From Solobacterium sp. (GTDB taxonomy: Bacteria > Bacillota_I > Bacilli_A > Erysipelotrichales > Erysipelotrichaceae), in NCBI GenBank assembly GCA_017469355.1, contig JAFUGM010000048.1, forward strand, positions 1-54,335: 54,335 bases of DNA, given 5' to 3'. The translations under genes and the position numbers were made by a program. Below the pieces are notes generated by a model that was not told the DNA's origin, did no database searches, and saw only the letters and a list, made by a program, of their open reading frames with translations. Shown piece by piece: positions 42,265 to 50,664 of this stretch. Numbering within the stretch: position 1 is the stretch's first letter; every line of letters starts with the position of its first letter.

Positions 42265-43487
42265 TTGACCGTCGTACCATCACGGAAACTGAACTGAATC
42301 GGTTTGTGTCAAACCACCATTATGTTCACTACATGAAAACGGCAGACTGGGGACGATTCAAACAGCGTACGGAAGGCAGTAAGTATTACTGTCTTGGCTT
42401 CTATGAAGAAGATCATCTGGTTGCCAGTGCCATGGTTCTGGAAGATTCCTTTCTAGTCCATAAGTATTGTTATGTGCCAAAAGGCCCCTGCCTGGATTAT
42501 GGCAACTTTGAGCTTCTTCATGATGTCTTATTATCGCTTCAGGAGTTTGCGGAAAATCATCATGCACAGTTTCTTCGCATCGATCCGGATGTCATCCGCA
42601 TGAGCCGGACGATTACCGGTGAACCGGATGGCATAATCAATAATGAGGCAGTTACGGAACAGCTGACTTCAATTGGATTTATACATCGGGGATACAACTA
42701 TGCGTACGATGGAAGCTGGACCAACCGGTATACGTTAATTGTCAACCTGGATCGCTCCGAAGAAGAAATCCTGAGCGGGTTTTCGAAACCCCGCCGAACC
42801 AGTCTGAACCGCCATCAGGTTTCTGGGGTTATAACACGTCTTGGCACAGAAGATGAACTGTCTAGTCTGATGGAGTTTGAAGTAATGTTAAGCAGACAGG
42901 ATGGATTCAAACCGCATTCCAGAGAATTCTTTGAATCTCTGCTTGACTGTTTTGGATCCCATGTGAGATTTTATCTTACAACGGTATCCCTGAACACGAT
43001 GATTCAGGGAATCCAGTCTGAACTGGACTCAAAGAAATACCGCAAGGATCCAGAAGCTCGTGCCGCAAAGGAAGCCGAACTCATCAAAGTAGCTGACCTT
43101 CAGAAAACCTATGGAGATATCGTTCCCATTGCGGGAGGAATCTTCCTGCAGGAAGGCGATATGAGCTGGGATCTTTACACCTATAACCATAAGGAATTCA
43201 ACTTCCTGAAGCCAGTGGATAATCTCCATCTCTATGCGATGAAGGATATGAAGGCACTTGGAGTAAAGCGATACGATATGTGTGGCTTCTCTGGCGTGAC
43301 ATCCAAAGATGATCCAGAGTATGGATTATATGCCTATAAGCGCTCCTTTGGGCCGGAGTTCATCGAGCAGATCGGAGAATTCGATCTGGTTCTGAATCCT
43401 TCTGCTTATGCCCGATTCAAAAAAGAAAAATCACTTGAAGTGCGGGCACGCCATAAATACTGGCGTTTACGATACAAAACAAAATGA
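42261..43487 (+). CDS. FemABX-type peptidoglycan bridge aminoacyltransferase
   Basis: 408 aa. Fem proteins use aminoacyl-tRNA to add bridge residues to lipid II. Two GNAT-like halves (MKTADWGRFKQRTEGSKYYC, YVPKGPCLDYGNF, SGFSKPRRTSLNRHQ, GGIFLQEGDMSWDLYTYN, YDMCGFSGV) are split by a charged helical-arm insertion (about residues 250-290), as in FemA/X. Co-transcribed with gltX, which makes an aminoacyl-tRNA. The residue added cannot be told. A terminator follows. Confidence 0.92.
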   Translation: MIDRRTITETELNRFVSNHHYVHYMKTADWGRFKQRTEGSKYYCLGFYEEDHLVASAMVLEDSFLVHKYCYVPKGPCLDYGNFELLHDVLLSLQEFAENHHAQFLRIDPDVIRMSRTITGEPDGIINNEAVTEQLTSIGFIHRGYNYAYDGSWTNRYTLIVNLDRSEEEILSGFSKPRRTSLNRHQVSGVITRLGTEDELSSLMEFEVMLSRQDGFKPHSREFFESLLDCFGSHVRFYLTTVSLNTMIQGIQSELDSKKYRKDPEARAAKEAELIKVADLQKTYGDIVPIAGGIFLQEGDMSWDLYTYNHKEFNFLKPVDNLHLYAMKDMKALGVKRYDMCGFSGVTSKDDPEYGLYAYKRSFGPEFIEQIGEFDLVLNPSAYARFKKEKSLEVRARHKYWRLRYKTK

Positions 43488-43493
43488 TTCTGT

Positions 43494-43518
43494 GGTGGGA
43501 GACAACTCCCGCCTTTTT
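43494..43518 (+). terminator. terminator of gltX-fem
   Basis: GGTGGGAG-ACAA-CTCCCGCC stem (one G-U) followed by TTTTT. Confidence 0.9.
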
Positions 43519-43521
43519 AAA

Positions 43522-43547
43522 TGGAGTGCCCCATCAGGAACACTCCA
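43522..43547 (-). terminator. weak hairpin after the HD-GYP gene
   Basis: Minus-strand TGGAGTG / CACTCCA 7-bp stem, 12-nt loop, followed by only TTT then A-rich sequence. Termination on this strand may be aided by the overlapping plus-strand hairpin. Confidence 0.5.
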
Positions 43548-43555
43548 GTTCAAGC

Positions 43556-46500
43556 TTATGCGGATTCGTTTGATTTTACGTTCTTAAGCACTTCTGCCTT
43601 CTTCGCCTCATTGGCTTCAAACTGCTTGTGGATATTATCGATATCTTCAAGACTTCCTCCGCCTGTGTCATTAGGATCACGCAGTTCCCCTTTCTCTACT
43701 AACCGCAGGAATGCGTCTACAACATCCGGGGTCAGCTGGGTTCCGGAGACTTCACGGATAATGGAAACTACTTTGTCAAAGTTCATCCGTTTCCGGTATG
43801 GACGATCGGAATACATCGCATCGAAGGTATCCGCCACCGCAATGATCTGGGCAACTCGCGGGATTTCATCCTGCTTGAGTCCACGGGGATAACCCTTCCC
43901 GTCTGGTCGCTCATGATGAAAGCCAGCTCCAATCGCAAGATCAGGCATAATACTGATATCCTTCAAAGCGGTATATCCAAGGGTAGAATGTGACTTGATA
44001 ATATTAAATTCCTCATCGGTCAGTTTCCCAGGCTTATTCAACACTTCAGGCGGCACACCAATCTTTCCGATATCGTGGAGAAGCGCGATATTGTAATACT
44101 TCTCAACCGTTTCCTTGTCATATCCAAGTTCTTCGGTCAGCTTACGTGTATATTCCGCAACCCGCATGGAGTGACCGTTGGTATAGCGATCCTTCATATC
44201 GATGATCTTCGCGAATGCTTCGGTCATCTCACGGATATACGTCTTATCTTCTTCTGCCTTAGCTTCGTAAATTCTGGTCTTTCTACGGATAACTAACATG
44301 GCGATAAAGCCTACCGCAAACATGCCCGCAATAATCATGAGCAACTGGAACCAGAGCTGTTCATGAATGGCGCGTTCTTTACGGATCAGAACACTCATTT
44401 CCTTACTTCCGCGTCCCAACGCATCCGCAAGATTCATGACAAAGCGATAATCTCCGCCTTTGAGGTTGGTATAGTTAATCGGAATCAATTCATTGCGAAG
44501 TACAGTTGTTGGGGTGTTGTCAAACCCTTCCAGATAATAGGATACCTGCGGATTCAACAGGGAGTAGTTATATACAAAGCTGTAAATCGTAAGTTTCTTT
44601 ACGGAAGAAGAAATTGTGATCGTTCCATCTTCATTCGGATAGATCAGTTCCCCATCTGCTTCCACAAAGGGAACTGCCATCTTAAGATCCGCGACATCCT
44701 CAAACGGAGTATCGATATTTACCCGGTCTACTCCGCTGGTCCCGGAGATATAGAGATCACCATTCTCTGTTAATGCGCTGTAGGAATTCGCAGTTGCGAT
44801 GGTGGAAAGACCATTTTCCCTGCCATAGAACACCGGTGTAATCTCACCGTTTTCCAATAACGTTGTGGAGGGAACAACATAGATTCCGTTACTGCTGAGA
44901 ATCCACATATCCCCGCTGGCACTCTCATACAGATCAAAGTTATTGGAATACGGGAATTCCCGGATCGTTTCTACATGATAAGACTCATCCATATAAGAGA
45001 TGGAGTTGCTGGTGACGATCCAGAACACATGATGTTCCGAATCCTTCTTTAACCGCATGACAACATCGGAACCAAGTCCATCTTCGACACCTACATGCTG
45101 GACTTCCTGCCCATTGAGAATATATATTCCATCCCCATCCGAGCCAAACAGAAGATCGCCATTATCCGCTTCTGCGACCGTGAGAATATCCGCATTGCTT
45201 AATCCATTGCCCGAATGATAGGAACCGGAAATCACACCATCTTGTATCGCTATAACACCGCCTCCGCTGCATGGCGCAAGGATCGTTCCATCTTCCAACT
45301 GATAGGAGGTACGAATCCGCTCCGATGGCATGCCATCAACAGTGGTATAACAGATTATCTGACTTCCATCGTAATACACCAGGCCATAGGAACTGTAGGT
45401 CGCAATCCAGAGATTCCCATCACGATCAGGAATAATAGAACGAATACGGGAATGACCGAGCAAATCAATCAGATCCCGCTCGGCATATTCTTCTCCTGAC
45501 GCATTCGTAATGCGATCTACCGGCCAGGAAGTTTTCACTCCATCGGGCCCAAGTACGACTAATCCGGTATCCGAGCCGATCATAAGATCGTCCCCATACT
45601 TACATGTCGTATTGACAACCATTTCCGATAGATTATATGGCTCGGAAAGATCCGCAAACTGATTCGGAACGATTTTCATTACACCTTGGCGGGAAGAAGT
45701 AAACCAGATGTTTCCTTCATAATCGGAGCGCAGATGTTCAACGGAATTGTTGAGCGGCACATTATCCATGATCTGTAATTCACCATGTTTGGACATCGCG
45801 ATGCCATTATCCGCAACATACCAGATCTGATCGCCAAAGATGCCGATTTCATTGACATAGGAAAGCGGAGCTACATCGATGACCTCCACATGATTCAACC
45901 CATTCTGAGTGAGCTCTCCATAATATACTTCAGATGACTCTGTCCCAAGATATACATAGCCAGGATGGTCTGCGTCAGGAAGAACTGAACGGACATGAGG
46001 AATCGATAATGCTTCTTCATCCAGGAAGACCGAAAGTTCCCGGTTTTTCAGCGTAAATACCGCGCCATCCTGGGTCACACCATAGATGATGCCATCGGCA
46101 CCGGTTTCCATGCGGCGGATATACTGTTCCGATAACCGCCAGTCTTCAATCAATTCAACTGCACCAGTATCATCCGTTATCGCTAAACCCCTTGCCGTAC
46201 CAAGATAAATCACGCCATTCAAGTCTTCCGTAATACTGCGTACTGAAAGACTCTTTAATCCATCATTCTTATTGATCATGCGGAACTGCCCCTGCTCCAT
46301 AACGCCAGCACCGCTGTCGTTGGTTCCGACCCAGAGACGATCCAGATGGTCCACATAAAGACTTACCACACTGGCGATACCGTTAGTGGAGTCATATCGT
46401 TCAAACTCATTCCCATCATATCGAATCAGACCAGAATAACTTCCGATCCATAAAAAACCTTCTTCCGTTTCCGCAATCGCATTGGCTTCCGAAGTAGGAA

Positions 46501-46693
46501 GACCATTGGAATTATTGTATAGAACAGCAGAATACCCATCATCGGCTTCCGAAGGGTCGATCGCTAAAACATTCGACGATTCTTCCTGCCCTTCTTCCGC
46601 GTTTACAGGCAGGAACGAGGAACCGATCCCAATCGCTAAAAGAAAAGCGATAAGAACTTGGGATATCATTCGATAAAAACTTAAATCACGCAT
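43556..46693 (-). CDS. beta-propeller sensor with cytoplasmic HD-GYP phosphodiesterase domain
   Basis: 1045 aa. Signal peptide (residues 1-32), an extracytoplasmic region with repeated Reg_prop strands such as GFLWIGSYSGLIRYDG, LWVGTNDSGAG, GNIWFTSSRQGVM and GNLWIATYSSYGLVYYDG, probably two seven-bladed propellers, then a Y_Y_Y-like Ig domain (about 700-770), one membrane helix (LLMIIAGMFAVGFIAMLVI) and HD-GYP. The catalytic HDIGKIGVP and HHERPDGKGYP are intact, so it should hydrolyse c-di-GMP. Propeller sensors of this kind more often carry histidine kinases. Signal unknown. GTGAG precedes the ATG. Confidence 0.93.
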   Translation of the reverse strand: MRDLSFYRMISQVLIAFLLAIGIGSSFLPVNAEEGQEESSNVLAIDPSEADDGYSAVLYNNSNGLPTSEANAIAETEEGFLWIGSYSGLIRYDGNEFERYDSTNGIASVVSLYVDHLDRLWVGTNDSGAGVMEQGQFRMINKNDGLKSLSVRSITEDLNGVIYLGTARGLAITDDTGAVELIEDWRLSEQYIRRMETGADGIIYGVTQDGAVFTLKNRELSVFLDEEALSIPHVRSVLPDADHPGYVYLGTESSEVYYGELTQNGLNHVEVIDVAPLSYVNEIGIFGDQIWYVADNGIAMSKHGELQIMDNVPLNNSVEHLRSDYEGNIWFTSSRQGVMKIVPNQFADLSEPYNLSEMVVNTTCKYGDDLMIGSDTGLVVLGPDGVKTSWPVDRITNASGEEYAERDLIDLLGHSRIRSIIPDRDGNLWIATYSSYGLVYYDGSQIICYTTVDGMPSERIRTSYQLEDGTILAPCSGGGVIAIQDGVISGSYHSGNGLSNADILTVAEADNGDLLFGSDGDGIYILNGQEVQHVGVEDGLGSDVVMRLKKDSEHHVFWIVTSNSISYMDESYHVETIREFPYSNNFDLYESASGDMWILSSNGIYVVPSTTLLENGEITPVFYGRENGLSTIATANSYSALTENGDLYISGTSGVDRVNIDTPFEDVADLKMAVPFVEADGELIYPNEDGTITISSSVKKLTIYSFVYNYSLLNPQVSYYLEGFDNTPTTVLRNELIPINYTNLKGGDYRFVMNLADALGRGSKEMSVLIRKERAIHEQLWFQLLMIIAGMFAVGFIAMLVIRRKTRIYEAKAEEDKTYIREMTEAFAKIIDMKDRYTNGHSMRVAEYTRKLTEELGYDKETVEKYYNIALLHDIGKIGVPPEVLNKPGKLTDEEFNIIKSHSTLGYTALKDISIMPDLAIGAGFHHERPDGKGYPRGLKQDEIPRVAQIIAVADTFDAMYSDRPYRKRMNFDKVVSIIREVSGTQLTPDVVDAFLRLVEKGELRDPNDTGGGSLEDIDNIHKQFEANEAKKAEVLKNVKSNESA

Positions 46694-46793
46694 GTGTTAT
46701 CTCACTTCTTTTTGAAACGTTATACAAGAAATATTATATGACGGATCATTCATTTGTATGCATTCTTTGCATTATGGGGGTACGCAGAGAATC

Positions 46794-46820
46794 GCAAAAG
46801 AAAATGCGGAGAACCCGCAT
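46794..46820 (-). terminator. terminator of the FeoA-like gene
   Basis: Minus-strand ATGCGG-GTTCT-CCGCAT followed by TTTTCTTTT. Confidence 0.85.
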
Positions 46821-46824
46821 CCTC

Positions 46825-47052
46825 TTAAGATAATTCCAATGTAACTTTCACGGCTCTGGCGCTTTGGGCATCCATTGCGATCCGTTTGCCATTACAGCAA
46901 ACAATCACGCCATACTCCCCAAGATTGAAGATCATCGACAGCAGACTCTCTTCTTCAAAGAGAGCGGATTCCCGAATGGATCGGCCTAGAAATCCAATCA
47001 GCCAGACGACTTTGCAGGTGATGCCGGAAGAAATCTCAGATAAATTACGCAT
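46825..47052 (-). CDS. small FeoA-like SH3-domain protein
   Basis: 75 aa. The pattern MRNLSEISSGITCKVVWLIG, LLSMIFNLGEYGVIVC and CNGKRIAMDAQSARAVKV resembles the FeoA/SH3-like fold, but the middle is diverged and no feoB is nearby. It could be a stand-alone FeoA-like accessory or metal-dependent regulator fragment. The ATG at 47052 has AGGG upstream. An earlier in-frame start gives 100 aa. Confidence 0.5.
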   Translation of the reverse strand: MRNLSEISSGITCKVVWLIGFLGRSIRESALFEEESLLSMIFNLGEYGVIVCCNGKRIAMDAQSARAVKVTLELS

Positions 47053-47164
47053 ATCTATGCCCTGTTCAGGCTTTGAGATTCGTTCCTGAAGGGGATTTCC
47101 CTTCTGCCTGCCTTTCTCTAAGTTCAATCTAGCAGACCATATGCCGATTAGGAAAGACGAACTT

Positions 47165-48394
47165 TCAATTTCTTGTCCGGAGTTTTACAGCCAGGTTTAA
47201 TAATTTTGGATACACTGTTTCAAACAGATGATAGAACAGCGGATCCAGGACATAGTTGAATTCGCCGATATATTCTTCAATCACGACCGGCCAGGCAGAC
47301 TTGAACATCGTCAATCCATCATCCAGCGTTCCTTCCACGCCACCGAAGCTGCATACGGGAATATGAAGTTCTGCACACCGTTCCAGACACTTTGCGTACA
47401 GGAAGTAATTCGCCCGCACCCGCATGTATTTTGTGTTATTCCCCATATAGAAGAATTCCATCCGCTTCTCATTGAAACAGACCATCTTCCCACAGAGAAC
47501 CACTTCATCCTGTGCTTCCTCCTGTTTCCAGGATTCATACAGTTCAATATCCTTCTGGTCATTTTCCATCTGCTTCTTCAGCCGGGTTTCTTCTTTTACA
47601 GAAGATGCCTTTGTTAAAGCGGCTTCACATTCGGATAAATCGTTTCTCAGCTTTGTGAGTTCCGTTTCAAAGTTGAGCTTTGCGACCATGATCAGCGCAT
47701 GCTCACCATATACCTCTGCCATATGTCTGAAGTAATCTTCATTGCGCAGCGCGACATGTTGGCGGGTTTCCGTCTTATGAATCGCCGAAGCCAGATCACT
47801 AATATATTCCGGACCTTCATAGGCAACTGCACCACGCTTTTCAGCGGTACGGATGGATTGACGGGTATTCTTCGCAAGGTGATTCTGCCAGTCTTCTTCC
47901 ATATGCATGATCACGTTATAGCGGGGCTGGGTCGCTTCTTCAATCCGTTTGGTGAAGCCCTTATGAACTGCCCCGAAAGATTGAATGGTTTCAATGACAT
48001 CTTCATTCATAGGATCATGATCAAGGTCTTTTTCATGAATGTCATAAGTCTTATAAACCACATTCGGGTCAAACCGCAGTACAATCGCATGATGTTTCTT
48101 AGCCAGTTGTTTTAATGCGTTCAGGGTAAATAACACAAGTTCTTTGCTATGCCAATCCATCACCGGTCCCCGGGTGATATAGCAGAGCGTCTTCCCTGCC
48201 CCAAGACGACGAAACAGAACCAGAGCGGTCGCCACAACTTCTCCATCATCATTAGTCACATGTGTAAAGACGCTGTCCCAATTGTCTTTAATCGATGCCC
48301 ATTCATGGCATTGAAACAGGGTGTTCTGATTACTGTTGATGACAAACTGATCCATGACTTCCGGATCCGTATCGGTATGAAACTGATATGCCAT
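47165..48394 (-). CDS. second FemABX-type aminoacyltransferase
   Basis: 409 aa, same family as the gene at 42261-43487 but clearly diverged. It shows the paired GNAT-like halves (LFQCHEWASIKDNW, YITRGPVMDW, LAKNTRQSIRTAEKRG, MEFFYMGNN, VCSFGGVEGTLDDGL) and a long coiled-coil arm (about residues 235-300) as in FemA/FemX. The ATG at 48394 has GGGAGGAG directly upstream. With the first Fem enzyme it could add successive residues of one peptidoglycan bridge. Confidence 0.92.
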   Translation of the reverse strand: MAYQFHTDTDPEVMDQFVINSNQNTLFQCHEWASIKDNWDSVFTHVTNDDGEVVATALVLFRRLGAGKTLCYITRGPVMDWHSKELVLFTLNALKQLAKKHHAIVLRFDPNVVYKTYDIHEKDLDHDPMNEDVIETIQSFGAVHKGFTKRIEEATQPRYNVIMHMEEDWQNHLAKNTRQSIRTAEKRGAVAYEGPEYISDLASAIHKTETRQHVALRNEDYFRHMAEVYGEHALIMVAKLNFETELTKLRNDLSECEAALTKASSVKEETRLKKQMENDQKDIELYESWKQEEAQDEVVLCGKMVCFNEKRMEFFYMGNNTKYMRVRANYFLYAKCLERCAELHIPVCSFGGVEGTLDDGLTMFKSAWPVVIEEYIGEFNYVLDPLFYHLFETVYPKLLNLAVKLRTRN

Positions 48395-48435
48395 AACTCC
48401 TCCCGGTATCACTGATTGTACAATCAATCTTCTAC

Positions 48436-48460
48436 ATAAGAAAACCCCGTTTCCGGGGTT
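48436..48460 (-). terminator. terminator of tRNA-Glu
   Basis: Minus-strand AACCCCG-GAAA-CGGGGTT followed by TTCTTATG: strong stem with GNRA loop right after the tRNA. Confidence 0.8.
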
Positions 48461-48463
48461 ACG

Positions 48464-48537
48464 TGACATGTACGGGATTCGAACCCGTGAATGCTGCCTT
48501 GAGAGGGCAGTGTGTTAAGCCGCTTCACCAACATGCC
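48464..48537 (-). tRNA. tRNA-Glu (anticodon CUC)
   Basis: 74 nt cloverleaf. Acceptor GGCATGT/ACATGTC (one G-U) with discriminator A; anticodon stem CTGCC/GGCAG around loop CTCTCAA, so anticodon CUC reads GAG; T-arm CGGGTTCGAATCCCG. No CCA is encoded. Overall body matches bacterial tRNA-Glu. Confidence 0.95.
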
Positions 48538-48562
48538 ATATAAAGAGACCTGAAGCCTCTTT
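48538..48562 (-). terminator. hairpin after rplT
   Basis: Minus-strand AAAGAG / CTCTTT stem extended by inner pairs, followed by TTTATAT. Weak T-run; it may act as a terminator or RNA processing site before the tRNA. Confidence 0.5.
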
Positions 48563-48590
48563 ATTATATAAGATTTCCGTTAAGCCGCAA
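48563..48590 (-). promoter_or_regulatory. promoter for tRNA-Glu inside the end of rplT
   Basis: Minus strand TTGCGG (48585-48590), 16 bp, TATAAT (48563-48568). The -35 is within the last rplT codons. Confidence 0.55.
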
Positions 48591-48936
48591 GTGCTTTCTT
48601 TGCGGTATCGCAGAGCTCTGTGAATGCCTTCTCATCGTGGATAGCAATCTCACTGAGCATCTTACGGTTGATGTTGACATTCGCAACTTTCAGACCGTGC
48701 ATCAGCTTGCTGTAGCTGAGATCATTCAGACGTGCAGCTGCGTTGATACGGGCGATCCAGAGTTTACGCATATCGCGCTTTGTCTGCTTACGGCCGATGT
48801 AGCTGTACTTCAGTGAATGCATTACCTGCTCATTGGCTGTCCGGTAAAGAAGATGTTTGGAACCGAAGTAGCCCTTCGCAAGCTTCAATGTCTTTTTACG
48901 ACGATTACGCGTCGGTGTAGAACCTTTTACTCTCAT
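48580..48936 (-). CDS. rplT: 50S ribosomal protein L20
   Basis: 118 aa. The basic N-terminal extension ([20 protein letters not shown]) and globular end ([20 protein letters not shown]) are standard L20. L20 binds 23S rRNA early in assembly and represses its own operon in Firmicutes through the leader RNA. GGGAGG precedes the ATG. Confidence 0.97.
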   Translation of the reverse strand: MRVKGSTPTRNRRKKTLKLAKGYFGSKHLLYRTANEQVMHSLKYSYIGRKQTKRDMRKLWIARINAAARLNDLSYSKLMHGLKVANVNINRKMLSEIAIHDEKAFTELCDTAKKALAA

Positions 48937-48952
48937 GTTGTGCCTCCCTCAA

Positions 48953-49174
48953 TTAACCCTGCAGAAGCTGACGATCACGCTTTGCGTCAGTCTTGTCGAG
49001 CAGAGTCGGCTTTCCAAGATGCTTCTTCTGTTTGTGTGTCTTGTTGGCAGCGAAGTGGGATACATAGTTGTGTCCGCGTCTCAGCTCGCCGGATCCTGTA
49101 ACCTTGACACGCTTAGCGAATGTCTTTTTGGTCTTCATTTTGATCTTCTTGGGTTTCTTTGCTTTCGCCTTCAT
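48953..49174 (-). CDS. rpmI: 50S ribosomal protein L35
   Basis: 73 aa from an ATG with AGGAGG upstream. The core KTKKTFAKRVKVTGSGELRR, then KTHKQKKHL, is canonical L35. The first twelve residues (MKAKAKKPKKIK) extend beyond the usual 64-66 aa form; an internal ATG at 49138 would give the usual length but has a poorer ribosome site. Confidence 0.95.
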   Translation of the reverse strand: MKAKAKKPKKIKMKTKKTFAKRVKVTGSGELRRGHNYVSHFAANKTHKQKKHLGKPTLLDKTDAKRDRQLLQG

Positions 49175-49191
49175 TTCTGAATCCTCCTGTT

Positions 49192-49731
49192 TTACGACTT
49201 CTTTTTGGGAGACAGTACCACGGACATGGTGTTGCCTTCCATATTCGGCTGCTTATCTACAACAGCCAGATCGGAGATCTGCTCGATGAACTTGTTCATG
49301 ACAGCCTCACCAACTTCTTTCCGGGTGATCATACGACCACGGAAACGCATATCGATCTTGACCTTCTGTCCTTCTTCCATCCATTTCCGTGCCTGTTTCA
49401 GCTTGGTGTCAAAGTCATGCTGATCAATCACGGGAGACAGACGAAGCGGCTTAATCTCGGTCGTATGCTGCTTCTTCTTGGCTTCACGAGCTTTCTTCTG
49501 CTCATTGAAGTGATATCTGCCGAAATCAAGAATCTTGCATACAGGCGGCTTGGCATTCGGGGCTACACAATAGAGATCCAGTCCCATGTCATTCGCTGTC
49601 TGAATTGCTTTTCTTCGTTCCATGACGCCGAGCTGTTCACCATCCGGACTGATGACGAGCACCTCATGAAAGTGAATGTTTTCATTAACTAATTCTTCCG
49701 GTACATTCCGTTTCGGTTTAATATACTTCAA
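49192..49731 (-). CDS. infC: translation initiation factor IF-3
   Basis: 179 aa. N domain (VNENIHFHEVLVISPDGEQL), linker and C domain (RGRMITRKEVGEAVMN) match IF-3, which checks start-codon pairing on the 30S subunit. The start is a TTG at 49731 with AGGAGG upstream; an ATG just before it is out of frame and closes within six codons. A non-AUG start on infC is known to give autoregulation by IF-3 in E. coli (AUU). Confidence 0.95.
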   Translation of the reverse strand: MKYIKPKRNVPEELVNENIHFHEVLVISPDGEQLGVMERRKAIQTANDMGLDLYCVAPNAKPPVCKILDFGRYHFNEQKKAREAKKKQHTTEIKPLRLSPVIDQHDFDTKLKQARKWMEEGQKVKIDMRFRGRMITRKEVGEAVMNKFIEQISDLAVVDKQPNMEGNTMSVVLSPKKKS

Positions 49732-49744
49732 GCATTACCTCCTG

Positions 49745-49870
49745 TAAGTAAAGAAAGCAGGTACAGAAACCGCACCTGCCATGTTGAATAATCACAATCG
49801 TTATCCGGCATGGACCCAGGTCCCTCGGGACACTCGGGTGAGAAGTGGGTGCTTCTGCTTTCCGTTTACC
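49745..49870 (-). promoter_or_regulatory. L20-type leader of infC-rpmI-rplT with attenuator
   Basis: About 120 nt between promoter and infC with several helices, including GCACCCACTTCTCACCCG and GTCCCGAGGGACC, and a terminator hairpin GCAGGT / ACCTGC (49757-49779) followed by TTTCTTTAC. This is the architecture of Firmicute L20 leaders, where excess L20 binds the RNA and favours early termination. Confidence 0.8.
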
Positions 49871-49876
49871 TCTAGT

Positions 49877-49905
49877 ATGATATCCGCTGCCTGCCCTACT
49901 GTCAA
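49877..49905 (-). promoter_or_regulatory. promoter of infC-rpmI-rplT
   Basis: Minus strand TTGACA (49900-49905), 17 bp, TATCAT (49877-49882): the best -35 match in the window. Confidence 0.85.
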
Positions 49906-50007
49906 CAACATTTTCATTAACTTCAACACCTGAATCGAGAGACAGCGAATGGATTGATTTCTTTGCCTGCCTGAATACTTTTACGGGAAAAGAAACCACC
50001 ACAAGTT

Positions 50008-50013
50008 TACAAT
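50008..50013 (+). promoter_or_regulatory. -10 box (TACAAT) of a possible leaderless promoter
   Basis: TTTACAAT ends 8 nt before the ATG at 50022; no Shine-Dalgarno and no -35 match at 17 bp. Confidence 0.4.
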
Positions 50014-50021
50014 GAATTCAT

Positions 50022-50621
50022 ATGAAACAACAGATTCCTACAAGAGAAACCGCGGAAGCCATTCTGAGCGAAGGTTTAAAACTGAATCCAGGAAAATGGG
50101 GAGATCATTCACGGAATGTGGCAGCTTCAGCAGAAGCGATCGGAAGCCGGATTGGACTGGATCCAGATACCTGCTATGTGATTGGTTTACTCCATGACAT
50201 TGGAAGAAGATACGGAAACCTTCAGTTAGCACATGTGTATTATGGCTGGAAGTATATGAATGAGCTTGGCTATCCGCTTTGCGCAAGAATCTGTCTCACC
50301 CACTCCTTTGCGATGCAGAAATTAGAAGGATATGGTGGAGCGTTTGATCTTACGGAAAAAGAAATCAATGAACTCGAACAGAATCTTCAATCCATTGTCT
50401 ATGACGATTATGATCGTCTGATTCAATTATGTGACAATATCTCTGGTGCCTCAGGCATCATGAAGATAGAAGACCGGATTTCCGATATCATATCTCGCTA
50501 CCCCAACTACCCACAGGAAAAGATGGAACTCACCTTACAACTCAAAGATGAGTTTGAACGTCGACTTGGAACAGATATCTATACCGTCACATGTGACGGA
50601 CATACGGTGGATCATTATTAA
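50022..50621 (+). CDS. HD-domain phosphohydrolase
   Basis: 199 aa. The HD signature is clear (DHSRNVAASAEAI, IGLLHDIGRRYG, LTHSFAM, QLCDNISGA), as in small stand-alone HD hydrolases of Firmicutes. The substrate is unknown, most likely a nucleotide. The ATG at 50022 has no ribosome site. A second ATG ten nt upstream opens another frame of 61 codons that lacks any recognisable domain. Confidence 0.85.
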   Translation: MKQQIPTRETAEAILSEGLKLNPGKWGDHSRNVAASAEAIGSRIGLDPDTCYVIGLLHDIGRRYGNLQLAHVYYGWKYMNELGYPLCARICLTHSFAMQKLEGYGGAFDLTEKEINELEQNLQSIVYDDYDRLIQLCDNISGASGIMKIEDRISDIISRYPNYPQEKMELTLQLKDEFERRLGTDIYTVTCDGHTVDHY

Positions 50622-50648
50622 AAGCCATACGAGATGTATGACTTTCAT
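50618..50648. terminator. bidirectional terminator between the HD gene and the collagen-like gene
   Basis: AGCCATAC-GAGAT-GTATGACT stem (one G-U), flanked by AAA/TTT on both strands; it can serve both converging genes. Confidence 0.65.
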
Positions 50649-50664
50649 AAATTCACCGACACTT

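Noticed and set aside
49718-50002. Minus-strand open frame of 94 codons before infC
   Set aside because: It runs through the promoter and L20 leader and has no ribosome site or domain; the leader explains the sequence.
50012-50197. Alternative 61-codon frame starting ten nt before the HD gene ATG
   Set aside because: It overlaps the HD domain gene in another frame, has no domain and no ribosome site.
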